From: Pseudomonadales bacterium
Lineage (GTDB): Bacteria; Pseudomonadota; Gammaproteobacteria; Pseudomonadales; Azotimanducaceae
Length of the DNA stretch: 64,000 bases
Reading direction: 5' to 3'
NCBI GenBank assembly: GCA_041395945.1
Contig: JAWKZN010000001.1
Span: 2,666,001 to 2,730,000 of the forward strand
Shown here in pieces: positions 9,141-17,001 of the stretch. The position numbers and the translations under genes are program-made. Positions within the stretch are counted from its first letter, which is position 1, and each line of letters begins with the position of its first letter. A model generated the notes under the pieces. That model was not told the DNA's origin and did no database searches. It saw only the letters and a list, made by a program, of their open reading frames with translations.

Positions 9141-9736
9141 TAGACCACCAGCCCGAGCTGCAGGGGCCGGGCGCCGGACAGCTCCAGCGGCTGGTGGGTA
9201 GCGCAGATCGCCGCTCCGCCTTCCTGAAGGTGTGCGCTGACAAGCTCCCGCACCAGAGACTGACCCGAGTGATCGAGTGCGGTGAAGGGCTCATCCAGCA
9301 GCCAGAGTCGGCGGTCATCGAGTATCAGTCGCGCCAGCGCCACACGACGCTGCTGCCCGGCGGAGAGACGCTGACAGCGGACATCCTCGTAACCGGCGAG
9401 ACCAACCCGTTCCAGAACAGCGATGTGATCATCGCTGCTGCTGCCGAAGGCGGCATACCAGGCCAGATTCTGACGGGGCGACAGCAATGAGCTGATACCC
9501 GGTTTGTGACCCAGATAGGCAACGGGTTCCGCGCGAATGCTGCCGCTGTAGTCCGGAAAAAAGCCACAGAGGCAGCGCAGAAGCGTGGACTTTCCGCTGC
9601 CATTGGGACCGGTCAGTTCGATGCACTCCCCGGCGCGTACATCCAGATCCAGGTGCGCGAAGAGCAGACGGCCCTCCCGCAGACAGCCGAGATTGCGGAT
9701 CTGCAGCAGTGAGTCAGACATCGCCGGCAGTGTCAT
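9140..9736 (-). CDS. ccmA: Haem exporter ATP-binding protein CcmA
   Basis: A 198-residue ABC ATPase that powers the CcmAB(CD) complex on the cytoplasmic face. It has Walker A GPNGSGKSTLLRCLCG, the Q-loop region LLSPRQNL, the signature LSAGQQRRVALARL (a Gln replaces the usual Gly-Gly, as is common in CcmA), Walker B LWLLDEPFTALD and the H-loop CATHQP. Several starts are possible: TTG 9739, ATG 9736 and ATG 9721. The last gives MSDSLLQIRNLGC, the most family-like N-terminus. It follows ppnN by about 30 bp, so the ccm set may be co-transcribed with ppnN. Confidence 0.95.
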   Translation of the reverse strand: MTLPAMSDSLLQIRNLGCLREGRLLFAHLDLDVRAGECIELTGPNGSGKSTLLRCLCGFFPDYSGSIRAEPVAYLGHKPGISSLLSPRQNLAWYAAFGSSSDDHIAVLERVGLAGYEDVRCQRLSAGQQRRVALARLILDDRRLWLLDEPFTALDHSGQSLVRELVSAHLQEGGAAICATHQPLELSGARPLQLGLVV

Positions 9737-9765
9737 CAACAGTCCGTTTCGAGATCATGCGGGAA

Positions 9766-11151
9766 TCATCCCACCGATCTGACCTGATAACAGGGTTTGT
9801 ATTCACCATGGAGTTTCATGCGACCCTGGGCCACGTATGCCTGCAGCAGCCGGTCCAGCGCGTCGGTGAGGATGGCGTCGCTGTGCAGCTCGAAGGGTCC
9901 ACGTTCCCGAATCAGGCGGATGCCGTCCGCCTTCACATTACCGGTGACAATCGCGCTGAAGGCCCGTCGCAGATTGACCGCAAGCTCGTGCGCCGGCAGG
10001 TCACGACTCAGACGCAGACCGGCGACATTCCCATGGCTCACTGCAAAAGGCTGCTGGTGCTGCAGTGGCACGTGCAGCAGCCAGTTGAAATAGTAGGCGT
10101 CACCATCCCGGCGGCGCTGCTTGCGCACGCCGCGGATTGCCCTGCCCATAACCTGACCGACCTCTTCTGCATCGGCAATCACAATCTGATAACAGGCACT
10201 GACAGCGTCTCCGAGACACAGCCGCAGAAAAGCATCCAGCTCCCTGAAATAGGCTTCGCTGCCTGCAGGACCGGTGAAGACCACCGGCAGTACGATGTTG
10301 CGGTTGGCCGGATCCAGCAGCACGCCGAGCAGATAGAGAATCTCTTCGGCGGTACCCACCCCGCCCGGGAATACGACAATGCCGTGCGCCATGCGCAGAA
10401 ATGCTTCGAGCCGCTTCTCTATATCCGGCAGCACCACCAGGTTGCTGACCATCGGGTTGGGCGGCTCGGCAGCAATGATGCCCGGCTCACTCAGGCCCAG
10501 ATAGCGGCCGTTGCGGATCCGCTGTTTGGCATGCCCTACCGCCGCACCCTTCATCGGTCCCTTCATCGCGCCCGGGCCGCAGCCCGTACAGATGTCGAGC
10601 CCGCGCAGGCCGAGGTGATAGCCCACTTCCTTCGAGTAATCGTACTCGTCTCTCGAAATCGAGTGTCCACCCCAGCAGACCACCGTGCGCGGCGGAATGT
10701 CAGGATCCAGCACCCGCGCATGTTTGAGCATGTGAAACACCGCATCTGTGATCCCGCTGCCGGAGGTCAGATCGAACTGATCCGCAGCGGCGATGTCGGT
10801 GCCGAGGAAGACGATGTCCCGCAGCACGGCGAACAGATGCTGACGCACCCCTTCGATCATCCGACCTTCGACGATGGCGCTGGCCGGCGCATTGCGGATG
10901 ATGAGTTTCAGGCCTCGGGTACGCTTGCCGATCTCGATGGAGAAATCCGAGTAGGTCTCAAACAGCGCGGCCGCATCGTCAGTCTCGCTGCCGGTATTGA
11001 GCACAGCCAGCGCACAGCGACGGAACAGCTCGAAGAGCTGAGCGTGTTCCGAAGAGCCGGTCAGCGTGTCTACTTCGTGCTGGGAGAGCAGTTCGAGACT
11101 GCCACGCGGACCAACGGTGATGTCCACCTTCTCGGGCATATCGGCTTTCAT
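9766..11151 (-). CDS. ppnN: Nucleotide 5'-monophosphate nucleosidase PpnN (LOG family)
   Basis: A 461-residue homologue of E. coli PpnN (YgdH), which cleaves purine and pyrimidine nucleoside monophosphates to the base and ribose 5-phosphate and is controlled by (p)ppGpp. The central Rossmann-like LOG domain carries CWGGHSISRDEYDYSKEVGY, TGCGPGAMKGPMKGA and the catalytic PGGVGTAEEILYLLG motif, with flanking N- and C-terminal domains characteristic of the long PpnN form. The length is essentially that of the E. coli enzyme. It begins only 10 bp after the TonB receptor gene and is followed closely by ccmA, all on the minus strand. Confidence 0.93.
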   Translation of the reverse strand: MKADMPEKVDITVGPRGSLELLSQHEVDTLTGSSEHAQLFELFRRCALAVLNTGSETDDAAALFETYSDFSIEIGKRTRGLKLIIRNAPASAIVEGRMIEGVRQHLFAVLRDIVFLGTDIAAADQFDLTSGSGITDAVFHMLKHARVLDPDIPPRTVVCWGGHSISRDEYDYSKEVGYHLGLRGLDICTGCGPGAMKGPMKGAAVGHAKQRIRNGRYLGLSEPGIIAAEPPNPMVSNLVVLPDIEKRLEAFLRMAHGIVVFPGGVGTAEEILYLLGVLLDPANRNIVLPVVFTGPAGSEAYFRELDAFLRLCLGDAVSACYQIVIADAEEVGQVMGRAIRGVRKQRRRDGDAYYFNWLLHVPLQHQQPFAVSHGNVAGLRLSRDLPAHELAVNLRRAFSAIVTGNVKADGIRLIRERGPFELHSDAILTDALDRLLQAYVAQGRMKLHGEYKPCYQVRSVG

Positions 11152-11161
11152 CGTCCTGCTC

Positions 11162-13297
11162 TTAGAGGTCGATTGTCACACCCGCGTAGATCTGCCTCGG
11201 CATCGCGGGAAAGTATCGATAGTTCAGCGGGCTGAAGACAGTGTAGTCACCCCGCTCGGCGTACTCGTCATCCAGCAGATTGATGACCCGGCCGAATACG
11301 GACAGTCGATCGTTCACCGCATAGCGTCCGCGCAGATGGAACACCAGATGGCCATCGTACTCAGCCGTGTTGTCCGCGTTGATGTAGTGTTTATCCACGA
11401 ATTCCGCCTCGAGCTCCAGGCCCAGACTGTCGGTGACGGCGTAGTTCCAGCGCGCATTCGCCAGCCACTTCGGTGCTGTGTCTATGTAGTTGTTTTTCTC
11501 GATGACCTCGCCACCGGTGGCGTCCCGATCGAAATCGTATTTGTGTTCCGCATAGGTGCCGGAGACAGACAGGGTGTGGTCACCGAAACTGCGGAAGGCT
11601 TCGAACTCCACACCCCAGGCCTTGGTCCTGCCGTCGCTGACATTGAGCCCGGCGGAATCCCGGAAGATGTAGTTGTCGGTGCGCTCGCTGAACAGGGCGA
11701 CATTGAAGAATCCGCCCTTGAATCCGGCTTCCACCGACCACAGCTCCTCGCTCTTCAGATCGGCCACATCCTGACCGCGCTGGAGCCGGTACAGTTCGGT
11801 GACCTGGGGCGGACGGAAGCCATTGCCGATCACCAGATAGGCCATTCCCGTGCTGAAATCCTGCTCGATGCCGATGCGACCAGCGACGTTGGTGTAGTCA
11901 TCGGTGCGATCCGCGGGCCGGTTATAGAGACAGCCACCGAAGCCACAGGCAGTGCCATCGTCCCGGGTATTTCCGTCGAGAATGCGGTTGCTGTAGTCGT
12001 ATTCCAGATACTCGATGCGAAGGCTGTGCACCAGGCGGGTTTCCTCAGTGAAGGACCAGGAGAGATCATAGAAACCGGCGGCCATCATGCTGTCGGTATC
12101 GTAGTCGTAGTGCCAGCCCTGAGGACGCACCGCGTTGTTGAAGGCGGAAGAGGTGGTAAGCGGCTCATCCTGATATTCGTCCAGATGGGACGACATAAGC
12201 TCCAGGTGGGCGCCAGCACTGGCACGGAGCCTGCCGCTGGCAGGGAAGTCGTAACCGAGCAGCACACCACCGCTGGTCTGATCATTGCGTTCCCGGGGCT
12301 CGCCCGGGAGAAAATGCTGCAGAAAATTCATGTCCGACCAGCGCAGGTAAGGTGTGATGCGCCAGGCGTCCTTCGTCCAGAAGCTGGCCAGCCGTGCCGA
12401 TTTCGCATCGCGATAGGCTTCAGGGGCAGGATTGGTTTTGCGCAGATCATCATCTTTGTAGACTTCGAACCCTTCCACAAACGCTCCGGTTTCCTGGTTC
12501 AGGTTCGTAAAATGCAGCGTGTTGTATACCGACCAGGCGCCGACATCGGTGCTGTGCACCAATGAGGCCTTCTGCTGATCGTAGCCGGTGAAATCCCGAT
12601 AGCCATTGCTCGAGTTGCCGTTGATCGACACGCCGAACTCATGACCGTTCAGCTCCTGGTGGAATTGACCCGAAAGTCGATAGTAATCATAGGGACCACC
12701 TTCGGCGGAGAAGGTGTTCGCAGTGGGTATGTCGGTGACGAAATTGACCGCGCCATGCAGGGCATTGCCGCCGAGTAACGCACTCGCCGGACCGCGCCAG
12801 ACTTCGATGCGCCCGGGTTGCTCCGAATTCACTTCAAACAGACCGTTCACATTGCAGAAACCCGCCGGGCGGATCGGCAGACCGTCTTCCAGGAACAGAA
12901 ATTCGCCGCAGGCGCCGGCTCCGGTGAGCACCGCCGAGCGGATGGCCGTGAGGTGCTCCTGACCTGAGCCGCGGGCAACCCACACCCCCGGGACCCGCGC
13001 CAGCGCCTCGCTGATGTGGGTGGCGCCGATCAGCCGGAGTTCCTCCGACTCGATGGCCGTGATACTGCCCGCAGCGCCCAGTCGGTCCGCCAGAGTGGAG
13101 TCCGCACTGACCAGCAGCTCCTCAATGCCCGGTACTGTACCGGTCGGGGATTCCGCTGCGCTGGCCTGCAGTGACGGGAAGACGGATCCCCCCAGAACAG
13201 CCACCAGCAGCAGGGTCCCTGCAGGGTGGGAGGCGGGAGGGCTCGACCGCCCAGGTGTGCGGGTCCGTAGGATTGCGGTTGTTCTTTTAACAGGCAT
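11162..13297 (-). CDS. TonB-dependent outer membrane receptor
   Basis: About 711 residues with an N-terminal signal (hydrophobic TLLLVAVLGGSVFPSL, cleavage near ASA-AES), a plug domain (residues ~55-170) and a 22-strand-type barrel ending in a typical aromatic terminal strand (RQIYAGVTIDL). Plug motifs are visible: SITAIESEELRLIGATHISE, RVPGVWVARG, the GRIEVWRGPASALLGGNALH segment and AVNFVTD. A putative TonB box may lie near GIEELLVSADS. The substrate cannot be decided. Starts at 13297 and 13309 are both possible; the frame is open further upstream, but those residues precede the signal peptide. It is followed after 10 bp by ppnN. I looked for a cobalamin riboswitch upstream and did not see the conserved elements. 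Confidence 0.9.
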   Translation of the reverse strand: MPVKRTTAILRTRTPGRSSPPASHPAGTLLLVAVLGGSVFPSLQASAAESPTGTVPGIEELLVSADSTLADRLGAAGSITAIESEELRLIGATHISEALARVPGVWVARGSGQEHLTAIRSAVLTGAGACGEFLFLEDGLPIRPAGFCNVNGLFEVNSEQPGRIEVWRGPASALLGGNALHGAVNFVTDIPTANTFSAEGGPYDYYRLSGQFHQELNGHEFGVSINGNSSNGYRDFTGYDQQKASLVHSTDVGAWSVYNTLHFTNLNQETGAFVEGFEVYKDDDLRKTNPAPEAYRDAKSARLASFWTKDAWRITPYLRWSDMNFLQHFLPGEPRERNDQTSGGVLLGYDFPASGRLRASAGAHLELMSSHLDEYQDEPLTTSSAFNNAVRPQGWHYDYDTDSMMAAGFYDLSWSFTEETRLVHSLRIEYLEYDYSNRILDGNTRDDGTACGFGGCLYNRPADRTDDYTNVAGRIGIEQDFSTGMAYLVIGNGFRPPQVTELYRLQRGQDVADLKSEELWSVEAGFKGGFFNVALFSERTDNYIFRDSAGLNVSDGRTKAWGVEFEAFRSFGDHTLSVSGTYAEHKYDFDRDATGGEVIEKNNYIDTAPKWLANARWNYAVTDSLGLELEAEFVDKHYINADNTAEYDGHLVFHLRGRYAVNDRLSVFGRVINLLDDEYAERGDYTVFSPLNYRYFPAMPRQIYAGVTIDL

Positions 13298-13498
13298 AGC
13301 TGGATCCATTCGATTCTGTGGGGGTACTGTGCCGTTCCGCTCACGCAATGGTCTCCTGAACGGACAGCACCCGACCCTGGGGCGGCAAGGCTGCAGGACA
13401 TTAAACAATCACCCTCTGAGGGGCAAGGGAGAACCGGCAGACACTGGGGAGAAGATCGTTAGAATGTCTGCAGCCTGTACACCGGAGGAGTCGCCACC

Positions 13499-13942
13499 GT
13501 GAACATCGAAATTCGCAGCGCACGTCCACGGGACAAGGCGCGTTGTCTGGAACTGCTGCAAGCACTGAATCCGTCAGGCACACAGGGCGGCGGGAAATCT
13601 GCTGGACGGGCCTTCGAAGAACTTCTGACCCGGGCACGTGGTGAAGTACTGGTAGCTTCCGAGGAAACCAGGATCCTCGGTATGGCCACGGTCAGCTATA
13701 ACCTCGCGATGCGCTATGGCGGTGAGTACTGTCAGCTGGAGGAACTCATCGTCGACAGCGACGCCCGGGGCAAAAACATCGGCGCCCTGCTGGTGCAGAA
13801 GTCGATCGACAACGCCAGATCCCGGGGTTGCGCCGAATTCGGTCTCTATCTGCTGGAGAGCACCGAACACAATCGTCCCTTTTATGCGAAATTCGGCTTC
13901 GAGGCTGTCGGTACGGAAATGAGGCAGAAGCTGCTGAGCTGA
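13499..13942 (+). CDS. GNAT family N-acetyltransferase
   Basis: A 147-residue single-domain GNAT protein. Visible parts are the beta1-alpha1 opening (NIEIRSARPRDKARCLELLQ), motif A with the acetyl-CoA pyrophosphate loop (EELIVDSDARGKNIGALLVQ) and the C-terminal FYAKFGFEAVGTEM motif B region. Substrate unknown. The start is GTG with a GGAGGAG ribosome binding site. It is divergent from the TonB receptor and is followed 78 bp later by the exported protein at 14021. Confidence 0.88.
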   Translation: MNIEIRSARPRDKARCLELLQALNPSGTQGGGKSAGRAFEELLTRARGEVLVASEETRILGMATVSYNLAMRYGGEYCQLEELIVDSDARGKNIGALLVQKSIDNARSRGCAEFGLYLLESTEHNRPFYAKFGFEAVGTEMRQKLLS

Positions 13943-14020
13943 GCCGACTTATCGGACCGCTGTTCTAACCTTCCGCTGCGTGCTGCTAGAATGGTCCGCC
14001 ACCAGAGCTCGGAGCTGACG

Positions 14021-14530
14021 ATGGGATATGCCAGATTCGCTTCTGCAGGCCCGGCATCGCTGCTGGCAGCTTGTCCGCAGGCGACTTTCCTGCTGAGACC
14101 ACTGCTGCTGGTTCCTTTGCTGCTGGCGCCGGAGGCATACGCTGTTCCACCCTTGCTGGCGAGCGAATTCGCGCGCGATTGCGCAATCCGGGAAGACGGG
14201 CAGGCAGCTACGGAACGATGCGAACTGTATATTTCCGGCTTTCTCGATGGCGCAGTAGCGACGGATGAGCGGGTAGCCCAGAACGTGGCCAAGGAGCTGG
14301 AACGAAAGGAGACGTTCACCGAACGGGCCCTTCGCACGCGGGTCGGTGAGCGAATACTTCGACACGGGCCGTCTGTCTACGCCGAATACTGTATCGGCGA
14401 GCCGGTTCCGGTGGCCGAAGTGATTGAGCTGCTGCAGCGTGAAATCTCGGAGAAACCACCTGAACAAGACGACCTCGCCAGGGATACGATGTACACACTG
14501 TTGCGCAAACACTATCCCTGCAGCGAGTAA
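14021..14530 (+). CDS. Small exported protein, Rap1a/Tai-immunity-like
   Basis: A 169-residue protein with a long, hydrophobic signal region (residues ~15-45, LLRPLLLVPLLLAPEAYA) and a mature part of about 125 residues. The mature part has C-x(13)-C followed by ELYISGFLDGAVA, and a second cysteine pair later (EYCIGEP and HYPCSE). The C-x-x-Y-I-x-G-x-x-D pattern resembles the Rap1a/Tai family of periplasmic proteins, which includes type VI immunity proteins and many unrelated-context members; that assignment is tentative. The ATG at 14021 has GGAG six bases upstream and is preferred over the ATG at 13991. It stands 27 bp before the Mrp-type cluster and could be co-transcribed with it. Confidence 0.7.
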   Translation: MGYARFASAGPASLLAACPQATFLLRPLLLVPLLLAPEAYAVPPLLASEFARDCAIREDGQAATERCELYISGFLDGAVATDERVAQNVAKELERKETFTERALRTRVGERILRHGPSVYAEYCIGEPVPVAEVIELLQREISEKPPEQDDLARDTMYTLLRKHYPCSE

Positions 14531-14557
14531 CCATTCAGCAGGCGAGCCAATCTGCTG

Positions 14558-15028
14558 ATGCGATTGCTTTTCACTGGTACGATCTTCGCAGTCTCGTGGC
14601 TGTTGTGGTCCGGGATCTACACTCCGCTCCTGAACGGACTCGGTCTGCTGTCCTGCGCCCTCGTGCTGCTGCTCGCCCGACGCGCAGGCTTCTTCGACTC
14701 TGGCGTCTATTCTCTCCATCTGGCAACGCGGCTTCCCGCGTACTGGCTGTGGCTTGTCGGACAGATTGTGAAAGCCAATCTGACGGTGGCGCGCATTGTT
14801 CTGACACCAAACATGCCCATCAGCCCTACGTTGATTAAGGTACAGGCATCACATCTGCCACCCGTCGGCCAGGCAATTCTTGCCAATGCCATAACATTGA
14901 CACCGGCGACGGTGTCGTTCGATGTGAATGAAGGGCTCATTCACGTTCACTGCCTGACGGAATCCTCCGCCGAGGAACTGCGCGAGGGCGAAATGGTGCG
15001 CCGGGCAAAAAAACTGATGGGGAACTGA
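14558..15028 (+). CDS. mnhE: Cation:proton antiporter subunit E (MnhE/MrpE)
   Basis: A 156-residue membrane subunit of an Mrp/Mnh-type multisubunit antiporter, equivalent to MbhA of archaeal membrane hydrogenases. There are three hydrophobic segments in the first 75 residues, then the conserved soluble half IVKANLTVARIVLTPNMPIS, ANAITLTPATVSFDV and IHVHCL. The family hallmark LTPGT appears here as LTPAT. It is the first gene of the overlapping cluster; subunit F starts two bases after its stop. Confidence 0.92.
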   Translation: MRLLFTGTIFAVSWLLWSGIYTPLLNGLGLLSCALVLLLARRAGFFDSGVYSLHLATRLPAYWLWLVGQIVKANLTVARIVLTPNMPISPTLIKVQASHLPPVGQAILANAITLTPATVSFDVNEGLIHVHCLTESSAEELREGEMVRRAKKLMGN

Positions 15029-15030
15029 TC

Positions 15031-15318
15031 ATGTTCTATGCAGCCGCCATCGCAATCATGGTCACTATGGGCCTTGCACTCGGTCGCGCACTGCTCGGCC
15101 CCACGGTCTACGACCGGGTACTGGCCGTCAACATGTTCGGTACGAAAACCGTGCTGCTGCTGGCCGTTGTCGCGTTTCTCTATGGCCGACCCGACTTCCT
15201 CGATCTGGCGCTGGCATATGCACTTATCAACTTCATCGGCGTACTGGCCGTACTCGAATTTCTGCAGAACCATGGCTTGCGTCAGGTCGAGCCAGACGCA
15301 GACGGTGGCAACGAATGA
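15031..15318 (+). CDS. mnhF: Cation:proton antiporter subunit F (MnhF/MrpF)
   Basis: A 95-residue protein with three membrane helices. The MrpF core is visible as GRALLGPTVYDRVLAVNMFG followed by TKTVLLLAVVAFL and FLDLALAYALINFIGVLAVL. It would pack with subunits E and G in the membrane. It overlaps subunit G by 4 bp. Confidence 0.92.
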   Translation: MFYAAAIAIMVTMGLALGRALLGPTVYDRVLAVNMFGTKTVLLLAVVAFLYGRPDFLDLALAYALINFIGVLAVLEFLQNHGLRQVEPDADGGNE

Positions 15319-15662
15319 TCGTCGAGGTAATGAGCTGGATCCTGCTGATGAGTGGTGGTGTGTTCGTATTCATCGGCGGTGTCGGCGCGCTGCGGATGCC
15401 TGACTTCTACACCCGTCTGCATGCCGCCAGCCTGACCGACTCCCTGGGGACCATTCTCGTGCTGTCGGGCGTTGCCCTGCAGGCAGGGCTTTCGCTCGCC
15501 ACACTCAAACTGCTTTCCATACTTGTATTTCTGATGCTCACGAGTCCCACCGCAACCTACGCTCTGGCGAACGCCGCACGGTTCTCCGGTCTGCTGCCGC
15601 GGGCTGCCGCGCATTTTTCCGGGACACCCTCCGGTGGTCAGAAGGATATCGAACGCGGATGA
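15315..15662 (+). CDS. mnhG: Cation:proton antiporter subunit G (MnhG/MrpG)
   Basis: A 115-residue protein with three membrane helices and the MnhG signature GVGALRMPDFYTRLHAASLT, then LKLLSILVFLMLTSPTATYA. Start and stop overlap the neighbouring genes as ATGA, showing translational coupling. Confidence 0.93.
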   Translation: MIVEVMSWILLMSGGVFVFIGGVGALRMPDFYTRLHAASLTDSLGTILVLSGVALQAGLSLATLKLLSILVFLMLTSPTATYALANAARFSGLLPRAAAHFSGTPSGGQKDIERG

Positions 15663-16645
15663 TCACGCTTTTCGCCGTCTTCCTGCTGACCCTGCTGGTC
15701 ATCACGGCATTCGGCATCGTGCAGGCGCGCAACCTGTTCGTCGCCGTGATGCTCATGGGGATTTTCAGCCTGCAGATGGCCGCCATATTCTTCATTCTCG
15801 ATGCTGCCGATGTTGCACTGACGGAAGCAGCGGTGGGCGCAGGGATTTCCACTGTTCTTTTTCTCGGAGCGCTGGCTTTGACAGTGGCCGAAGAGCGCCG
15901 TGGCACCAGTGGCTGGATACTCTCCCTGCCTGTCGTCGCTGTGACGACACTGATCGTGCTCTATGCGACCTTTGACAAGCCCCGCATGGGTGATCCCGAG
16001 GCGCCCGTTCACCAGCATGTGGCGCCGTGGTACCTGGAGAACACACCCGCGCTGATCGATATACCGAACGTCGTGACGGCGGTACTCGCCAGCTTCCGTG
16101 GCTACGATACGCTGGGTGAAGTTTTCGTGATTTTTACCGCGGGTGTCGGGGTGATGTTCGTGCTGGGCACGCCATGGAGTCGTCTGGCTGATGCGCGGAC
16201 ACCGCTGGCGGAAGCGAAAGGGTTGCGGCACCACCTCATTCCCCGGGTAGTTGGCAGCCTGCTGGTCCCTTTCATCGTTCTGTTCGGCCTTTATATTCAG
16301 TTTCATGGCGAGTACGGCCCCGGTGGCGGCTTCCAGGCTGGCGCGCTGATTGCCGCAGGACTGATCCTGATTGCCCTGCTCGACGGCGAGACCGAGTCGC
16401 TGCGAGTCGCGCCTGCACGCCTGCTGGTCGGCATGGTCGCTGCTGGTCCATTGATCTTTGGTGGCGTAGGCGTGGCAGGTATGCTGCTTGGCAGCCGTTT
16501 CCTCGACTACTCGGTGTTGAGTGCTGACCCGGTTGCCGGTCAGCAGCTCGGTATTCTCATTATCGAGGCGGGAGTGGGCATCACGGTGGTAGGTGTGCTG
16601 GTATCGATCTTTCATGCGTTCGCTTCGCGAGAGCACAGGAAATGA
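15659..16645 (+). CDS. mnhB: Fused DUF4040/MbhD - MbhE - MnhB antiporter subunit
   Basis: A 328-residue protein that joins three normally distinguishable parts. Residues 1-80 are a DUF4040/MbhD domain (ARNLFVAVMLMGIFSLQMAA; DVALTEAAVGAGISTVLFL). Residues ~85-175 are MbhE-like (IPNVVTAVLASFRGYDTLGE). Residues ~190-325 are MnhB, with LFGLYIQFHGEYGPGGGFQ and GVAGMLLGSRFLDYS. In classical Mrp systems the first two parts form the C-terminus of MrpA; in archaeal Mbh they are separate mbhD and mbhE genes. Here they are fused to MnhB and no MrpA N-terminal (NuoL-like) half is attached. The fusion is a single uninterrupted frame overlapping both neighbours by 4 bp. Confidence 0.92.
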   Translation: MITLFAVFLLTLLVITAFGIVQARNLFVAVMLMGIFSLQMAAIFFILDAADVALTEAAVGAGISTVLFLGALALTVAEERRGTSGWILSLPVVAVTTLIVLYATFDKPRMGDPEAPVHQHVAPWYLENTPALIDIPNVVTAVLASFRGYDTLGEVFVIFTAGVGVMFVLGTPWSRLADARTPLAEAKGLRHHLIPRVVGSLLVPFIVLFGLYIQFHGEYGPGGGFQAGALIAAGLILIALLDGETESLRVAPARLLVGMVAAGPLIFGGVGVAGMLLGSRFLDYSVLSADPVAGQQLGILIIEAGVGITVVGVLVSIFHAFASREHRK

Positions 16646-17001
16646 TGGAGCTCCTGGGGCTGTACAACTACTGGGTGTTCGCCATCCTTCTCATGACGGG
16701 TCTGTATACGGTCATCACGAAGGCGAATCTCTTCAAGAAACTGATTGGAATCTCAGTTTTTCAATCTGCCGTGTTTCTGCTGTACATCACGATGGACAAG
16801 GTGGATGGCGGCACGGCCCCCATCATCCAGAAGGACCAGCTGGACCAGATCTATTCGAATCCGCTGCCCCAGGTGCTGATCCTCACCGCCATCGTCGTTG
16901 GAATCGCCACGCTCGCACTGGGGCTGGCCCTCGTGGTGCGCATCCATGAAGCGTATGGCACCGTCGAGGAGGATGAAACCCACAAGATGGATCACGAGTG
17001 A
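16642..17001 (+). CDS. mnhC: Cation:proton antiporter subunit C (MnhC/MrpC, NuoK-like)
   Basis: A 119-residue NuoK-like protein with three membrane helices: NYWVFAILLMTGLYTVITKA, KLIGISVFQSAVFLLYITM and the conserved DPLPQVLILTAIVVGIA-type motif, here SNPLPQVLILTAIVVGIATL. The C-terminal tail is acidic (GTVEEDETHKMDHE). It overlaps both neighbours by 4 bp. Confidence 0.94.
   Translation: MMELLGLYNYWVFAILLMTGLYTVITKANLFKKLIGISVFQSAVFLLYITMDKVDGGTAPIIQKDQLDQIYSNPLPQVLILTAIVVGIATLALGLALVVRIHEAYGTVEEDETHKMDHE

Noticed and set aside
9709..11235. 508-codon plus-strand frame opposite ppnN
   Set aside because: ppnN on the other strand has strong family motifs; the plus frame has none and shows antisense-like composition.
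11066..12565. 499-codon plus-strand frame opposite the TonB receptor
   Set aside because: The receptor frame has plug and barrel motifs and a signal peptide; the antisense frame has no start signals or recognisable family.
13310..13498. Possible cobalamin or TPP riboswitch upstream of the TonB receptor
   Set aside because: The conserved B12-box (GCCACTG-like) and TPP core elements could not be found in the reverse complement, so there is no support beyond gene type.
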